DNA from: Certhia americana
Lineage: Eukaryota; Chordata; Aves; Passeriformes; Certhiidae
Assembly: GCA_018697195.1 (NCBI GenBank)
Contig: JAGMWU010000042.1
Location: 124,001 to 188,000, forward strand
Direction of reading: 5' to 3'
DNA: 64,000 nt
The notes beneath the pieces are model-generated. The model had not been told where the DNA came from. It worked only from the letters and a program-made list of their open reading frames with translations, and did no database searches. Position numbers and translations under genes: made by a program. Positions within the stretch are counted from its first letter, which is position 1. Each line of letters starts with the position of its first letter. This document shows, in pieces, positions 50,326 to 62,780 of the stretch.

Positions 50326-52690
50326 AATACTTTCTAATTGTTAAGAAACAGCTGAATAGAAGAACCTGCTTGAACCAAATACTTACAAAAATAACTGGAG
50401 AAAGTTCTGTGCTTGGATATTATGTAACACATTGGTCTAAAGGTTTGTTTCCTGCACAACTCAATCAGGATATAGATCTCCACAGCCACGAGGAGCTCAC
50501 TTCAGCCAAAGCCTATAATGGTGGCATATGGAAGCCCAATGTAGGGGAACACCTACGCTGAATCTACAGGGTCTTGGGATGTGACTCAGCACATGTAAAA
50601 TGACTGCACCCATGCTAGGACTACACACAAGATGTTGTTCGTCTTACCTGTGGCAGAAGACGCCCATGTCCAAGAAACAGGATGTTCAGAATTCTGTCTA
50701 AAACCCCTTTCTACACTTTTGTTTGCAAGAGAGAGCAGCAGGGTGCCAATTGTGTTCAACAGCCTGAGAATTAAATGCACCAAAAGAAATGCAATAAAGT
50801 CTGTCTGATTTCATTCCAGTGTTTCCACAGAATCAAAAGATGAACTTGTCCCACTAATCTCCCTCTATCTATGTGTGTTAGGAGCACAGATGAAAAGCTG
50901 ATCCTGGAATCTATACTAATTTCAGTAAGCTCTGCAAAAGGATGACTTACATTTCCAACATCATACAAACTGAAGTGAATCATTTCTCTTATTTGCAAAG
51001 CTGCTAACTTCCAAGGGTGGCTCAGAAAAGATGCAAGGAAAACATAGCTGAAAGGCATCCAAAGCACATTCTACACCATACATGAAAAAGATGTCCAAGC
51101 TGGTAAATTCATGTATCATATAAACAACAATAATTTCCAAGCTTGGATTCAGAAGCTGTGAAGTTCTCAGTGCTGGAAAATAGCTATTCTTCTCTAAGGA
51201 CTGAGGTGAAGGTGGTTCCTAGGGATATGAGAGATTTTTCTGCTTGCTTTTAGTATGTTTGATAACTCCTAATACACAAGAGTTATAAAACTTAAAATTG
51301 TAATGGGTGCTGTTAAGATCAGCATTATAAATCCTTCTTTTGGCAAAGAGAGAGGGTTGGACTTGAGAAAGACACAAGAACAAAGATGAAAGACAACATT
51401 TCAGATACAAATTAAAAATTTGTTTACAGCTATAGGAACATCCATATCAATGACTAGAATTTTGGGATCCATAACAAAATGGTGTTGGAATTTTAATTAA
51501 TGTTTGAATGACTGATTTTTCCATTTCTATTAGATACTGCATCTGATTTGCTGTTTGATTTGATAATTGCTTTGCTTTATTCTTTATGTTACCATAACCT
51601 AAAGAACAGTAAGTTTTTAAAACTATTTTCTTGAATGTGTTCATATTATTCGATAACACAAGTCATTACCCCAACATTAAATTTTATTGATAAAATTTTT
51701 ATTAGCTTAAGCACTTTTGCAATAGCAGAATCTGTGTCCTTTTTTTTCTTTTCATACTAACATGTGATCTACTATTAGACAATCCAGACTTTTGCCTAAA
51801 TCTTCCATTTTCCACTTGTATCTCAAATATCACATGGATCAGCAGAGAAGTTGGACACACTGCCCACAGCCAGCTTAGATACTCAAACTGACAAGCATTA
51901 AAACCTAAATGAAGGTTTCCACTTGGAGAAGCAGTTATCACTAGTCTCTTTCCCAGAGAGAAAAAAACTATATACTTTTCCCAAGCATAGCATTTTTCAA
52001 CTTGTCCAACTAAAAACCATACTATTCTCCTTTATTTCAGATTGCTTTTCATCACAGATTACCTCACAGAGGAGGAATACTACATGAATGTAAAATATTT
52101 TATTGAAATTTATCTAAATACGCTTCAAAGAGTTTCAGTCTTGCTGAAATAAAATGTTTCCATGAATCTCTTCAATATTCCCGGAATGAAAGTTTCTGCA
52201 ATCTTTTTTAATAAGCCTCTAGGCTTTATTTTGATTCATGATTTCTAGAGAGAAATTTTTTATTTTGAATTTTTGACTAGCTTAAAAATAGCTAAATAAT
52301 GTTTCTTATCACTAAACATTGCCATCACAATTTCATGTCTTTAGAGATTCCAGGAAGAAAGTACTAGGAACTGTACAAATACTATTTTACTTTTCATCAC
52401 CATAAATTCCCCACCTACTGACAAAAACCTCAACTTATCAAGATTGTGTTTTTCCCTCAGAGAAAGCAGATTTCTCAAGCTGTCTTGCATTTTAAGTTTG
52501 AATTTAACCTCAAGATAGTAAGGTCCAAGGAAAGTATTTACAAGACTCATAAGCTATCCCTAACCAGCATCACCAATATTTTGCAGTGGTTTATGACATT
52601 TCATTTACATTACTTTCATTTCAGCTCCAGTTCTCTCAGTGCACTCTTCAGATATGAAGAGGCAGTACTTACCCAAGCAATGGCTGCATT

Positions 52691-52750
52691 AAAAAAAAAA
52701 AACTAAAACAAAAGCAAAAACAAAATAAAAAACAAACACCCCCACAAAAC
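52691..52750 (+). repeat. A-rich low-complexity tract (AAAAC-type)
   Basis: A run of A followed by AAAAC, AAAAGC and AAACACC units and a short C run, about 60 bases. Confidence 0.85.
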
Positions 52751-53804
52751 AACATCAAGATCTTTTATTTCTGATAACACCTGTACAAAAGAAGATTTTC
52801 TTTGCTTTCCATGCAGATTTATTGAGATCTCATATGAGCTATCCTTGACTGGTGACCTTGATCAAAAATTTCACTAGTATTGCCTCCCCTCTCTCTCAGC
52901 CAGTTTGCAAACAACAGACTGAAGTGGCCTTTTCAACTCTTTTAGCTATATTTTATAGCTAAGAAGCAAAGAACATGGAATATTTGAGTTGTATTAGGAT
53001 GAAAAGGGGAATATATTGTGCATGCCTTGAAAATTGGATACCCAGTGTCTACTAGTTGAGCTGCCGTAAAAATATCAGGGAACTTGCACCCAGAATCTTA
53101 ATTACATGGTTATCTCCTCTGTTTGTTAGGCACAGTAGGTTATTGGGAGAGAAATGGAAAGTGCCCATATTTCTGAGAAAGAAAATAATTCAACAACAGC
53201 ATTTTATTCAACTCAATGTCCCTAAAGTGTTTTGAACGAAGCCAGTCATTAAGGTCTTATAATTAAAGCCTTGCACAATTATAAAATAATTAAGGGCTGA
53301 TCTTGTAACATTTTCCCTCTGGAGAGCACACACATCAGATTCCCTTGGAATACTTGTACACTAAGCACAGCTGCTGCTAGGATGGAGGTATCTGAACTAG
53401 CTTTAACCAAACTAGCCTGAGTGCTGTGCAGCAGTAACTGAGCAAAGCTCAGAAAATACTGCCTTTTTAATTACTTTTAGGTCTATTCAAACACATTTTT
53501 GTAGTCCACACTGCACTCGGTCACTGCAGCTACTCTGCCAGCACAAGCAGGAACAGACCATTTCAAACTGCAGTGTAGTTCTATATCACTCTGATGAGTA
53601 AATGCTATAGTAATAATTCTAAGACTCTAATTTTCCCAACTGCCTAAGGACGCCAGATACCAGCTCCCACACTATTAAAAAAACAAAAGTATTTTAATAA
53701 GAAGACCTATGTCCAACTAATCCTTAGGGCTTTACTTCCAAAAGCCAAGTCAGAATTAAGGAAGTGTAATTGAATTACACTTGCCAGCAGCTTTTCTTAC
53801 CTAC

Positions 53805-55167
53805 TGTTCTGGGTTTGGCTGGGGTAGAGTTAATTCTCCTCACATTAGTCAGTATAAGGAAGCAATTTGGTTTTCTTGCTGGAAACAGTGTTGATAATAC
53901 AGGGATGTTTTTGTTATTGCTGACAGGGCTTACAGAGAGCCAAGGCCTTTTCTACCTCTCACCCAACCCCAGCACTGAGGGGGCTGGGGGTGCACAGGGA
54001 GCTGGGAGGGGACACAGCTGGGACAGGTGATTCCAACTGACCCAAGGGATATCCCATAACATGTGAAGTCATGCTCAGCATACAAAGCTGGAGGAAGAAG
54101 AAGGAGGGTGGGTGGCATTTGGAGTGATGATGTTTGTCTTCCCAAGTCACCGCTACCCACAGTGGGGCCCTGCTCTCCTGGGATTGGCTGAACATCCATG
54201 GGATGTCTTCCTGCCCATGGGGAGTGGTGACTTAATCTCTTGTTTTCCTTTGCTTGTGAGCATGGCTTTTGCTTTACCTAAAGACCTCTCTTTCACTCAG
54301 CTCACAAGTTTTTGCACTGTTACCCTTCAGACACTCTCTCTCATCCTGTCGTGGGGAGTGAAAGAACACCTGTGGGGTGCTGGGGTTAAACCCAGCAGGA
54401 GAACCTCTGAAGGGGTGGTGGGCCCACCACTCTGCAGCACACACACCTTAAGGCTCCTATGGCTATGCCTGAGGTCGTGCTGGGGCACCTCAAAACATTT
54501 GCCATGAACCAGCCCATGGCAGAGCAGGCACACTCTGTAGAGATTGTTGCCAGGGGAAGGCCTTGCCGGCATGGGCAGCGGTGAGACTGTGCCTCGTAGA
54601 TAAGGCTCTGCTTGGAGCAGGTACAACCCTAAGGTGCTGCAATCTGCCAATAAATCCAAGCCCAAGCAGGGGAAAGAGGAAGAGATCATTGCAATGCTAA
54701 ACCTTATCTGGTCCAAAGCAAGAAGGGTGAAGATTATTGTGGAAATACCTTAAAATTCTGATACCCAGGATTTCAGAATTCCCATAGCAGAAGCCCCTCG
54801 TTTCCAGTCAGAGCAGGAGCAAGAGGAAGAGTTCACTGCAATGTCAAAGCCTATAATTTAGCCCAATAGGACCAGGGGTGGAGATTGTGATGGATTTATG
54901 TTTGAACTGCTGTAATCCACGATTTGAGTTGCGTGTTATAGGATTTACTACAGCAGGAGCCACTCCAGAGTGGAGAACCACAGTGGAGTACAAGTGACAC
55001 AAGAAAGTAGTGCAGGTGCAGCAGTGACATGAACTGAGGTGGCTTTGGTGCCCACTCAGCATACCATCTCTCCTGTCCTGAGTGACCAACACGCACAATT
55101 TTATGCCTCTGATTATTATTATGAGTGAGAACTCATTCTGTTGGATGGCTGGGGCTAAACCACAACA
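53805..55167 (+). mobile_element. Endogenous retrovirus-like LTR element (avian ERVL type), degraded, non-coding
   Basis: It starts TGTTCTGGGTTTGGCTGGGG and ends GGCTGGGGCTAAACCACAACA (last 20 or so bases), with TG...CA ends and short imperfect inverted termini. CCTAC (53800-53804) before it and GCTAC (55168-55172) after it make a 5-bp target duplication with one mismatch, a size typical of ERVL integrations. The first 593 bases (53805-54397) resemble a well-known avian LTR throughout, including the GATAATACAGGGATG segment, GGGGACACAGCTGGGACAG, and an end GCTGGGGTTAAACC. The usual polyadenylation region reads CCTAAAGACC, so its signal is damaged. The remaining 770 bases are not standard LTR; they may be leftover 3' internal sequence plus a partial second LTR, or a longer LTR variant. 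No gag, pol or env frame remains. Confidence 0.85.
54666..54970 (+). repeat. Tandem duplication inside the LTR element
   Basis: A segment around 54666-54742 (GCAGGGGAAAGAGGAAGAG through AGAAGGGTGAAGATTATTG) is matched, diverged, by 54812-54891 (GAGCAAGAGGAAGAG through CAGGGGTGGAGATTGTG). Similarity appears to continue after each (CAGGATTTCAGAATT against CACGATTTGAGTTG). Each copy contains a purine-rich run followed by TTGTG, which resembles a polypurine tract next to an LTR start. Unit length is about 150 bases. Confidence 0.6.
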
Positions 55168-55172
55168 GCTAC

Positions 55173-58100
55173 AGTGAATATCAAGACAGGAAAGTAAAGT
55201 TTCTTCACCTCCATTTGTCTTGGATTCTAACAGACTTTTTTTTTAAAAAAACTGAATTAGGAAAAAAATAAAAAATCAATGTCTATCTACATCTAGTTGG
55301 ATGTCAGGTATCATTTTAAAAGCTTCACTGGACATTCAAAGCATAATCACACTTCAAATGATGTCCTTATTTCACACCACAAGAATGGCTGCAAGAAAAT
55401 ATAGTAATAGCCTGACAAATGAAACTCACAATCCCCTGAAATGCATCGGGAATCATCATTCTTGCCTATAGATTTCACACAATGATGTTAGACTGAAGTT
55501 TTATAAGTGAAAACTAAAATATTAGAAAATACAGGTTAACCTCTCAAAATTCTTTCAGAAATTATTAAATATACCTTACGTAATGTTAGTAACAAGGTTC
55601 TGAAGATGCATGATACTGCAAAGAGCAACTACTATTCTAGACCAGCCTGTGTGTAGTACTTACACACACACACAACACACACCCCCCTCCCAGAAGGGAC
55701 TACCTAACCAGAGATTCAAGCAACTCGAAATATATGCCAGACAAAACTACTTTTCACTGCCTAAAGTTTTCCCCAAGAGGAGAATAACATTTGCCATAAC
55801 TGTGGAAATGACTGAAATAAGTTTGGTAATAAAATAGTCATAGCTACTTTTTATGTATGATTCAACATTTCATTTCTCTACTGAAAAATATGGGTTGCAT
55901 TAATTACATAAAAAGAAAGCTCATATTTATTATTCAATGAAATGATTAACAGTCAAAAAACCCACAATATTTTAAAACACTAGGGAATATTTAACTCAAT
56001 GTTTAAAGCATAAAATTTGCTTATTTTAACCTACTTTTCTTCCTGGAAAATTATTTATATTATTGCAGTTTAATCTTACAGAATTTCAATTACATACAAA
56101 ATATACTGAACACAATTTGTATTAAGTGTTGCTAATTATACAGTGGATATTTTGTAATTAAAATAGCTTAGATCTAATTTTCATGCAGTTCTGTGCATAG
56201 ACCAGTTCAGCAACCACCAATCAGTTCAGGAAGAGAATACTTTTTCGTGTTCTTTTCCCAGCAAGAAATATTGAGGCAACCTCTCATATGTGGTGCCCAG
56301 CATTCCACTGAGATTTCACTGAGGTTCTCAAATCTCTGCTTTGCTTTCGGACCTTTCTGGCCATAAACTTCTCTACTGATGTTGGCTACACCAGAGTAAA
56401 GTTCCTACAGGAGGTGAAAGCTATGCACAAAGGCAGCAGAGAGGCAAATTTTCAGTTAACAGGAATTATTATAGCAAAAGGCCTGAAATTATGAAAAGTC
56501 AGTGCCTGAATTTGACCCAGTAGATTCAGAGAAAAGGGCAATGAGATTAAATCTTCTTGGTGGATTAAATTGCTGAGAAAAATCCCTGAGCTTTCATGCC
56601 CAACTTATCTCGACAGTTAATATGTGTATCATTTGATTTCTGCAGTTGACACGTAGATGTCCACAGAAAAGCCTACAGGTAATACCTGTTGAATCATTCT
56701 ACTAAAATCCAAAAATCCAGGAGAAAACAACCTCTGGCTGTTAGCTGCTAATTGTTGACTTTAGATTAGTAGTACCTTCACTTTCTGTGTAGGAGAGGTA
56801 AAGGTAGAGGGCAGGACATGAGCCCTGAGTGTCAACAAGATGACATGGGGCCCCATCACACTGTGAGGCTGGGTAAGTTTTGCTTCTGACTGGCTTTCCT
56901 CCTGAGCCCTAGAAAATCAGGACAACCTGAGATCTATAGAATTGGAGTGACACAGGTGATGGCCCACACTGAGACAGGGGAATGAAGTGAGTTAAATTAG
57001 GCATTTCTTCCTCACAGTAAAGAAGGTGACTTGAAAGGATAGAGACGTGTTAAAGGAACTTTACAAGATATTAAAGGCAAGTAATTAGTCTTGCTTTTTT
57101 TCTTTATTTGGCTATTTATACAATTGTGTTTACTTAAAAGTGCATCCTTCTGGGAAGATAATGAGCTAATATTGGCTGTAATTAAACTGTGCTCCTCTGC
57201 CTGATGTAACACCACTGAAGTCAATAAGAAACTTTTAAGTCTTATTTCTGGATCTATTTGAGAGCTGCTTCTTCCATCCTGAACCATTTACTTACTCATC
57301 TACTCCTTCTCCATTCTTTAACTAAAGTTTAATAGGAGGAACATATTTAATTAGCTACTTTCTTTTGAATTCCATGTCTTCTAAAAAAGACATTTATTTT
57401 ATGCTCTGAATGTAAAATAAACTCTATAGCAAGGTTATGTCACAGTTTATTCAGAATAAAACTAATGACTTTTCACATTCAATTTTTACTGTTTGCAGTA
57501 AATTCTGCTCACAAAGCACTTACCTACAAAAGCAGACATAATATTAATTTATTTTAAAAACTGGTCAGTATCAAGATAGAAATATCAACAGCAGCTCTCT
57601 TCTAGTCTAGCTTTCTCCATGAAATATGGAACAGCTAAAGTATTCAAGCAATTCCTCAAATTTATGTGCTGAAAGCTATTCAAATATAAAATAAGCACTA
57701 ACAAACGGGCAACCTTGTCAGTTGCAATGCTAATAAATCAAATTCACCAAGGTAAGTTAGCTACATTTTCAGTGCAAGTGGATACATCATAAGAGCCTGA
57801 TAATGATACAACTACCAGGAAAATAAATGTGCATTCTCTGACCTTGACAATAATTCACTAACAGCTTGCCTTACAATTTTCCTAACATTGAGCGACTCTT
57901 CACAGGCCAAGTGTTTATATTTCTGTGGATGGAGAGTTTCATGTGTGTCATCACTAGTCTATTAGGGATTTTAGTGCCCTGCTAAGATTAATTATAGAAA
58001 ACAATAAATTTCAGGATAATAGTCTATGAAACTGCCATGGGGAATTTGGGGGATAGGGATCAGAGGAACACTAGGGGGTTTTGTTGTATTGGTTCTTTTT

Positions 58101-59130
58101 TTTTCTTTCAGAGTACTGATCTAACTGATGCCCTTCACAGCATTTCACAAGGCTGTAAAACATGTAAAGCTGTGTTCCTTTTACTGATTTTTACTCCCTA
58201 AAACAGGTAATGAGAGACATTCCTGCTGGGCTAACGAGGAAGAAGCACCTGACCAGTGCTTCTGGTCATAAATCTTACCAACTTGGAAGAACAGCAACTT
58301 CAATAAGGGAAGCCCAAAAGAATGTGTTTTATTTTAGATCAGTGAAATGATGGGATATGCACTCTTTTACTACTTTGTATGGTAAATAACAGATAGGATG
58401 GAGATGTATTTAAGCTAGACGACAGCCGTGAAAAAAAATCAGGCTCAAAACTAGAAATAGAAGAATATAGATCTTGACAAGGAAGCAAAGATGTTAGAAG
58501 ATGGAATTTGATAACTTCATGGAAAGAATTACATGACTCATTTCCAGAAAAGGCAAGAAACTGAACCTGAAGGTCTTCACATCTTCTTCTCTTGCCTCCC
58601 TCTACCCACAAAGCACTGAGCATTGTCCACAAAAATAAAAAAAGGCTATCAAGGGATAGTGGGCTTAAACATCAATACTGTTATCTCATCCAGATGTACC
58701 TACTCTAAAGATTTCTGTTATTAGAAAATAAAATGCAACCATTAATAACTTACATTGATTACAGTTGCTTTCCAAAAGCTAGAAAAACTTTGAGAAATGT
58801 ATTTCCATTGCTCTTTGAAGAAGACGACATAGAAAAATACCTCTATTTTAACTTATAAAATTTACTTCCTAGAGAAATAAACTTTAAGGCCAGTGTCTCT
58901 GTCCCAACTGGAAATGTATCAACATGTGCAACCACCTTTGAGGATACAGAATGCAACTACATAGAGGGCTTGACTCACTTTACTACAATTTTTTTTTCCA
59001 TTGTCTAGAAATCTAAAGCAATGGGAGAGAGAGGGAAGAAAGTGAACTTATCTAATTATATGATTTCTTTTTTTAAAAAAAACTGAGTCAAGGAGCATTG
59101 CTTTTCAAGGGAAGGTTAGGTTTTTTTACT
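55173..59130. other. Gene-free stretch
   Basis: No gene is supported. It contains a short CA repeat at 55662-55690. The stretch 57540-57900 looks unique and could be conserved non-coding DNA, but this is not demonstrable here. A 97-codon minus frame (58339-58632) is unrecognised. Confidence 0.7.
55662..55690 (+). repeat. Short (CA)n repeat with C run
   Basis: About ten CA units, once interrupted, followed by CCCCCC. Confidence 0.9.
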
Positions 59131-59139
59131 TTCCAGCAA

Positions 59140-59250
59140 ACGCATTTTTCTCTTGCAAAGTGTAATGTGTGTGGGAGTCTGCTCACGTAGAAAGTGGTTC
59201 CCTGATCAAAACAGATGGCATGCTGGCAGGGTAAGTTTTAAATGGCAGAG
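59140..59250 (+). repeat. Diverged direct repeat, copy 1
   Basis: The order of blocks is a T-rich TTTTTCTCT start, TGCAAAG, AATGTGTGTGGG, CTCACGTAGAAAGTGG, TTCCCTGATCAAAA, then GGTAAGTTTTAAA. The same blocks in the same order, diverged, recur at 60248-60345. It is either an old tandem duplication with about 1.1 kb between copies or two insertions of one unrecognised repeat family. Confidence 0.5.
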
Positions 59251-60247
59251 TGTTGATGTTGAAGGATTTCAACAGCAGCTTCCATGACAGGGACAGAGAC
59301 ATAAATGACAAATACAAAATACAAAGACATTTCAATAACTTACCATCACATCACTTTGTAAGTTAATACCACTCTGTCTCAGTTCTCAAGATGTTAGAGG
59401 AAGACTTCCTAGCTGTGGGCATGAAACTGTATTCTAGCTCAATAAATCTCAAAAACACTAATGAGGGTTCTATTTTTAGGACAATGAAGCATGAAAACTA
59501 AGTCTTTTACTGGCATGGGGAAGGAATAAGCTGGCTATTGGAAAGGTCTGTAGCAAAACTCTCAGAGAAAGAGAGTGGCCAAGTAACTCCTCTCCTGACT
59601 TAACCAAACTCGTCAAGTTATTCTGAAAGAAGGCTTTTATTAGACTTTGAGCTTTTGTCACATGCATTTTAGTTATCCATACGCTCATCTCTGAGGCACA
59701 GTATATCAGTGTGATCAAACTGGGGAATCTGCGAGGGTTTTTTATCAGTGTTTGAATAGATTTTAATATTTTCCTAATGTTTAAAAACATTTAACTAGAG
59801 AAATCATTTTAGATATCCAAATTTGTATAGCTCCTGTCCTTGCTCTTTTCTCTTCACTTCTCATTCCTTTTACACATATCTGTAAGTCAATATTGCTTTT
59901 AGGATATTAAGTCATATTTAGACAAGTTCTTGGTATTTGTTATTCTCCAAACTTTCTTCATCTCCTCCTGTTTTCATGGTCTTTTTTTATGAGGCTGAGG
60001 GTAGTCCATCTTTTTCTAACTTTCTTGCCAGCATCCTAATTTTTTTTTCTCCCATCAATCCAGATTCAGTTCTGCATCAAGCTGTCCCTGAAGCGTTTAC
60101 TACCAATAAGACAAGGCACACAGTTTTGCATTTTTTTGAGGCAGAAACAGAGCAATTGAGCCTTCATTCAGCTCCTTGCTGCAAAGGGACATGCTCAAGA
60201 TGGAATGACAGCTTTGTGAAGCAACAAATCATCAAAAGAAGATCAAT

Positions 60248-60345
60248 GATTTTTTTCTCTGCAAGGAGAAATGTGTGTAGATATCAGCTTGTACAGGAGG
60301 TGCTTCCTGATCAAAAGAAGTGATATGTAGACAAGGCAAATTTAA
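60248..60345 (+). repeat. Diverged direct repeat, copy 2
   Basis: TTTTTTTCTCTGCAAGGAG, AATGTGTGTAG, AGCTTGTACAGGAGGTG, CTTCCTGATCAAAAG and GGCAAATTTAAAG follow the block order of copy 1 at 59140-59250. A plus-strand frame crosses it (59937-60323, 128 codons) but ends within it, and copy 1 is not open in the same frame, so shared coding is not supported. Confidence 0.5.
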
Positions 60346-61028
60346 AGTACTTTACAAATAACATTTTTCTCATAAAATAATCTTGGAAGGAGCTTATGCA
60401 GAATCCTGACATGAACAGCAGTGTTAAGTAACTTCTTTGTAGCTTGGTCAAAGAAATAATGGTGGGAGGAGATAAGGAACACATGACAGCTGTTAATTTG
60501 CACTTAATTTTTGCATCTAGTAATGATTGTAGTCAAAAAAATGAACACTGCAGATTCTGTCCAGTCTCCAAGGCATTGGCTTTATAACTTTGATAGATTA
60601 CAGATGATAGGTCTTTTTTGCAGTCTATGCTTGCTATGAACTAGATAAACACCAAACGCTGAGCAATAAGTACTAAATCATAGTAATGCGTAATAATAAT
60701 AATGCATAGTATATACTAAAGAACATAATGGTCCCAATTTAAAATTGCTCTGAACGACATTTGTAGACCCCATATAAAAATTAAATTACTAATGAAGGCT
60801 GGATCTCTCTTCATGTGATTAAATATACTGTCCTGTCAGGGAGCTACATCCCAGAAAGTGAGCTGTGACTCTCCACAGTAATAACATGTCACAAAGAAAC
60901 TTGAATTATTTTGTTAATAAGATGGCAATTAATTGACCCTAAGAAAGAAAGGCTAAGGAAGAGGAAAGTAATGAAACTTTCAGTAAACTTCTTTTCACTT
61001 TCAGTTGAAAAAATAATTCTACTACTGC

Positions 61029-61072
<44 letters not shown>
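61029..61072. repeat. (TTA)n trinucleotide microsatellite
   Basis: About fourteen uninterrupted TTA units, flanked by degenerate CTA and TAC units. Frames through it would read poly-Leu on the plus strand or poly-Asn on the minus strand, and both are artefacts. Confidence 0.97.
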
Positions 61073-61076
<4 letters not shown>

Positions 61077-62446
61077 TACCAGCTACAAGCAACTTCCATG
61101 TTTCTCTCCAGTGAGCAGTTCTTAAATTCAGATGTGCAATCATATAAATATAATGTTTTGCCTTTATATATTTATGTACAATTAAGTTGGCTAGACTTGA
61201 AATATCCTTGCCAAGTGCCTGCCCAGGTAGGAGTTAGAACTGCTAACAACTATTTTAGACAAATCTGGCTGGAATGAATCAGCTAACTGCAACAAAATGT
61301 TAGACTCCACAGTTCTCATGCCTAACCAGGAATGCGTACACTGGGTTTTTGATGGACAGCTTTGAATATCTAGGCCTGTGTTTCCACTTTTGCACATAAT
61401 TCCAGGATTTTGTTCTGACTTCAAATAAAAAGCCACTCTTTCTTCAAGAATAACCTGAACCCACAAAAATGGGACCACACACTCAAATCAATAAAATCAG
61501 TATAGTTTTCCCCTTACACATAAGTTTAAAAAGACTTTGCAGACAATCATGTAGTATGAAATTCAATGAGAATTTTACAATACAGTTTTATTCATTTATA
61601 TGCCACATTTTATGCCAAATAGAAGCTTTTTTATATAAGCAAAAGGGGAATTAGTGATTGTGCTCTCAGTTAACTACTGCAAAGTGTCCTACAAAAATGC
61701 AAAATGCTTTCTGAGTAGAATTTAAAGGCATAAAGGAGGAATTCAGAGGCAAAATAAAGTGTGTTTACCACAAGTCTCTACAATTTATAGTCACAGCAAT
61801 ACTGTTTGGCAGGATATCAGGATGCCATGAATACTCCTTGAAAACATGACTGTGTCAATTAATGTTCCACTATTCTTTTCAGGATTGTGTTCACTGCCTG
61901 CAGACCTTCCTCTGCTAGGAAAAACTTAGTGATTCACACCATTGAGCTCTCTAGTTTGTCCTATCTACTGCAAAGCAGCTAACAGCTGAGAGAAGTGAGA
62001 CTGACAGTATTGAGTCTGTCTATCTCAAGTACTCAGAATCGTGAGTCACAGTCCAATGTCCTGAGCTCTAGAGAACAAACTGTGGGATCCTCTTATTTGC
62101 CTTCTGGTCTTTGAGACTTAAATAGGGGTTTAAGGCTTTTCTCTGCAAAACCAGAGAAGCTTGAAAAGTAAATAAATAAAACACAAATATAAGTTGGAAG
62201 TGTATTCACTTTTCTTTAATAAAAACAGTAAATATCTATAGGCTGTAAGATGTCAAGGTCTGGCTATTATGCTGAACTGTTCATCTTCAGACAGCAGCAC
62301 CTGGGTTTTTTTTCTGAAAGAAGAGCAGTGCAGCAACCTGGGCATTGCATCCTTTACAGTGCTCTGTGGAAGAATAAGCTGCAAGTAAAACAAAAGCAGC
62401 TGGGAGCTAAAACAACCACTGTGGGACAAGCAGAGAAAAGGAAGAA

Positions 62447-62538
62447 AGGTAAAAAAAAAGCTTCAACACTCCACCTCTCCAAAAAAAAAAAAAAACTAAC
62501 CAAAAAAAAAACAAAACAAAAAAAACCCAAAAAACCCT
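62447..62538 (+). repeat. A-rich low-complexity tract
   Basis: Several A runs of 8-14 bases broken by C, including AACAAAACAAAAAAAACCC. A Lys-rich open frame reading through it (62250-62540) is an artefact of composition. Confidence 0.85.
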
Positions 62539-62780
62539 AATGTTTGTTCCTAAAATTTGCATCTGAATGTGGGAAAGTCTTACAGAACAACCATATAATA
62601 ACTTTGGGAGACCTCCAAGTCCAGGATATTAACTGAATGCTACCCAGTTCACTGATATTGAGGGCCAGCATTACGAAAAGTTTACTTTGCAACTCTTGGT
62701 AACATAATGGCTATTTCTGCTTCTGATATTGTGGGATAGATTAGAGGCTATTTCATTTGGTTGGCATCATTTTTTTCTTC

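Larger units (their letters stand above)
49013..53804. other. Gene-free stretch
   Basis: No gene is supported. It holds an imperfect (CATA)n/(CA)n microsatellite near 49098-49160 and two long A-rich AAAAC tracts at 50218-50325 and 52691-52750. Open frames reach 98 codons on the minus strand (50771-51067) without recognisable features. Confidence 0.7.

Noticed and set aside
54112..54716. Open frames of about 130 codons on both strands
   Set aside because: They lie within the LTR element, where GC-rich non-coding sequence gives long frames. No retroviral protein is encoded.
59937..60323. 128-codon plus-strand open frame
   Set aside because: No recognisable domain, and it runs through T-rich tracts and into the diverged repeat copy.
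60889..61143. Frames with poly-Asn and poly-Leu
   Set aside because: Direct translation of the TTA microsatellite.
62250..62540. Lys-rich frame ending in a basic tail
   Set aside because: The basic tail is encoded by the A-rich low-complexity tract.
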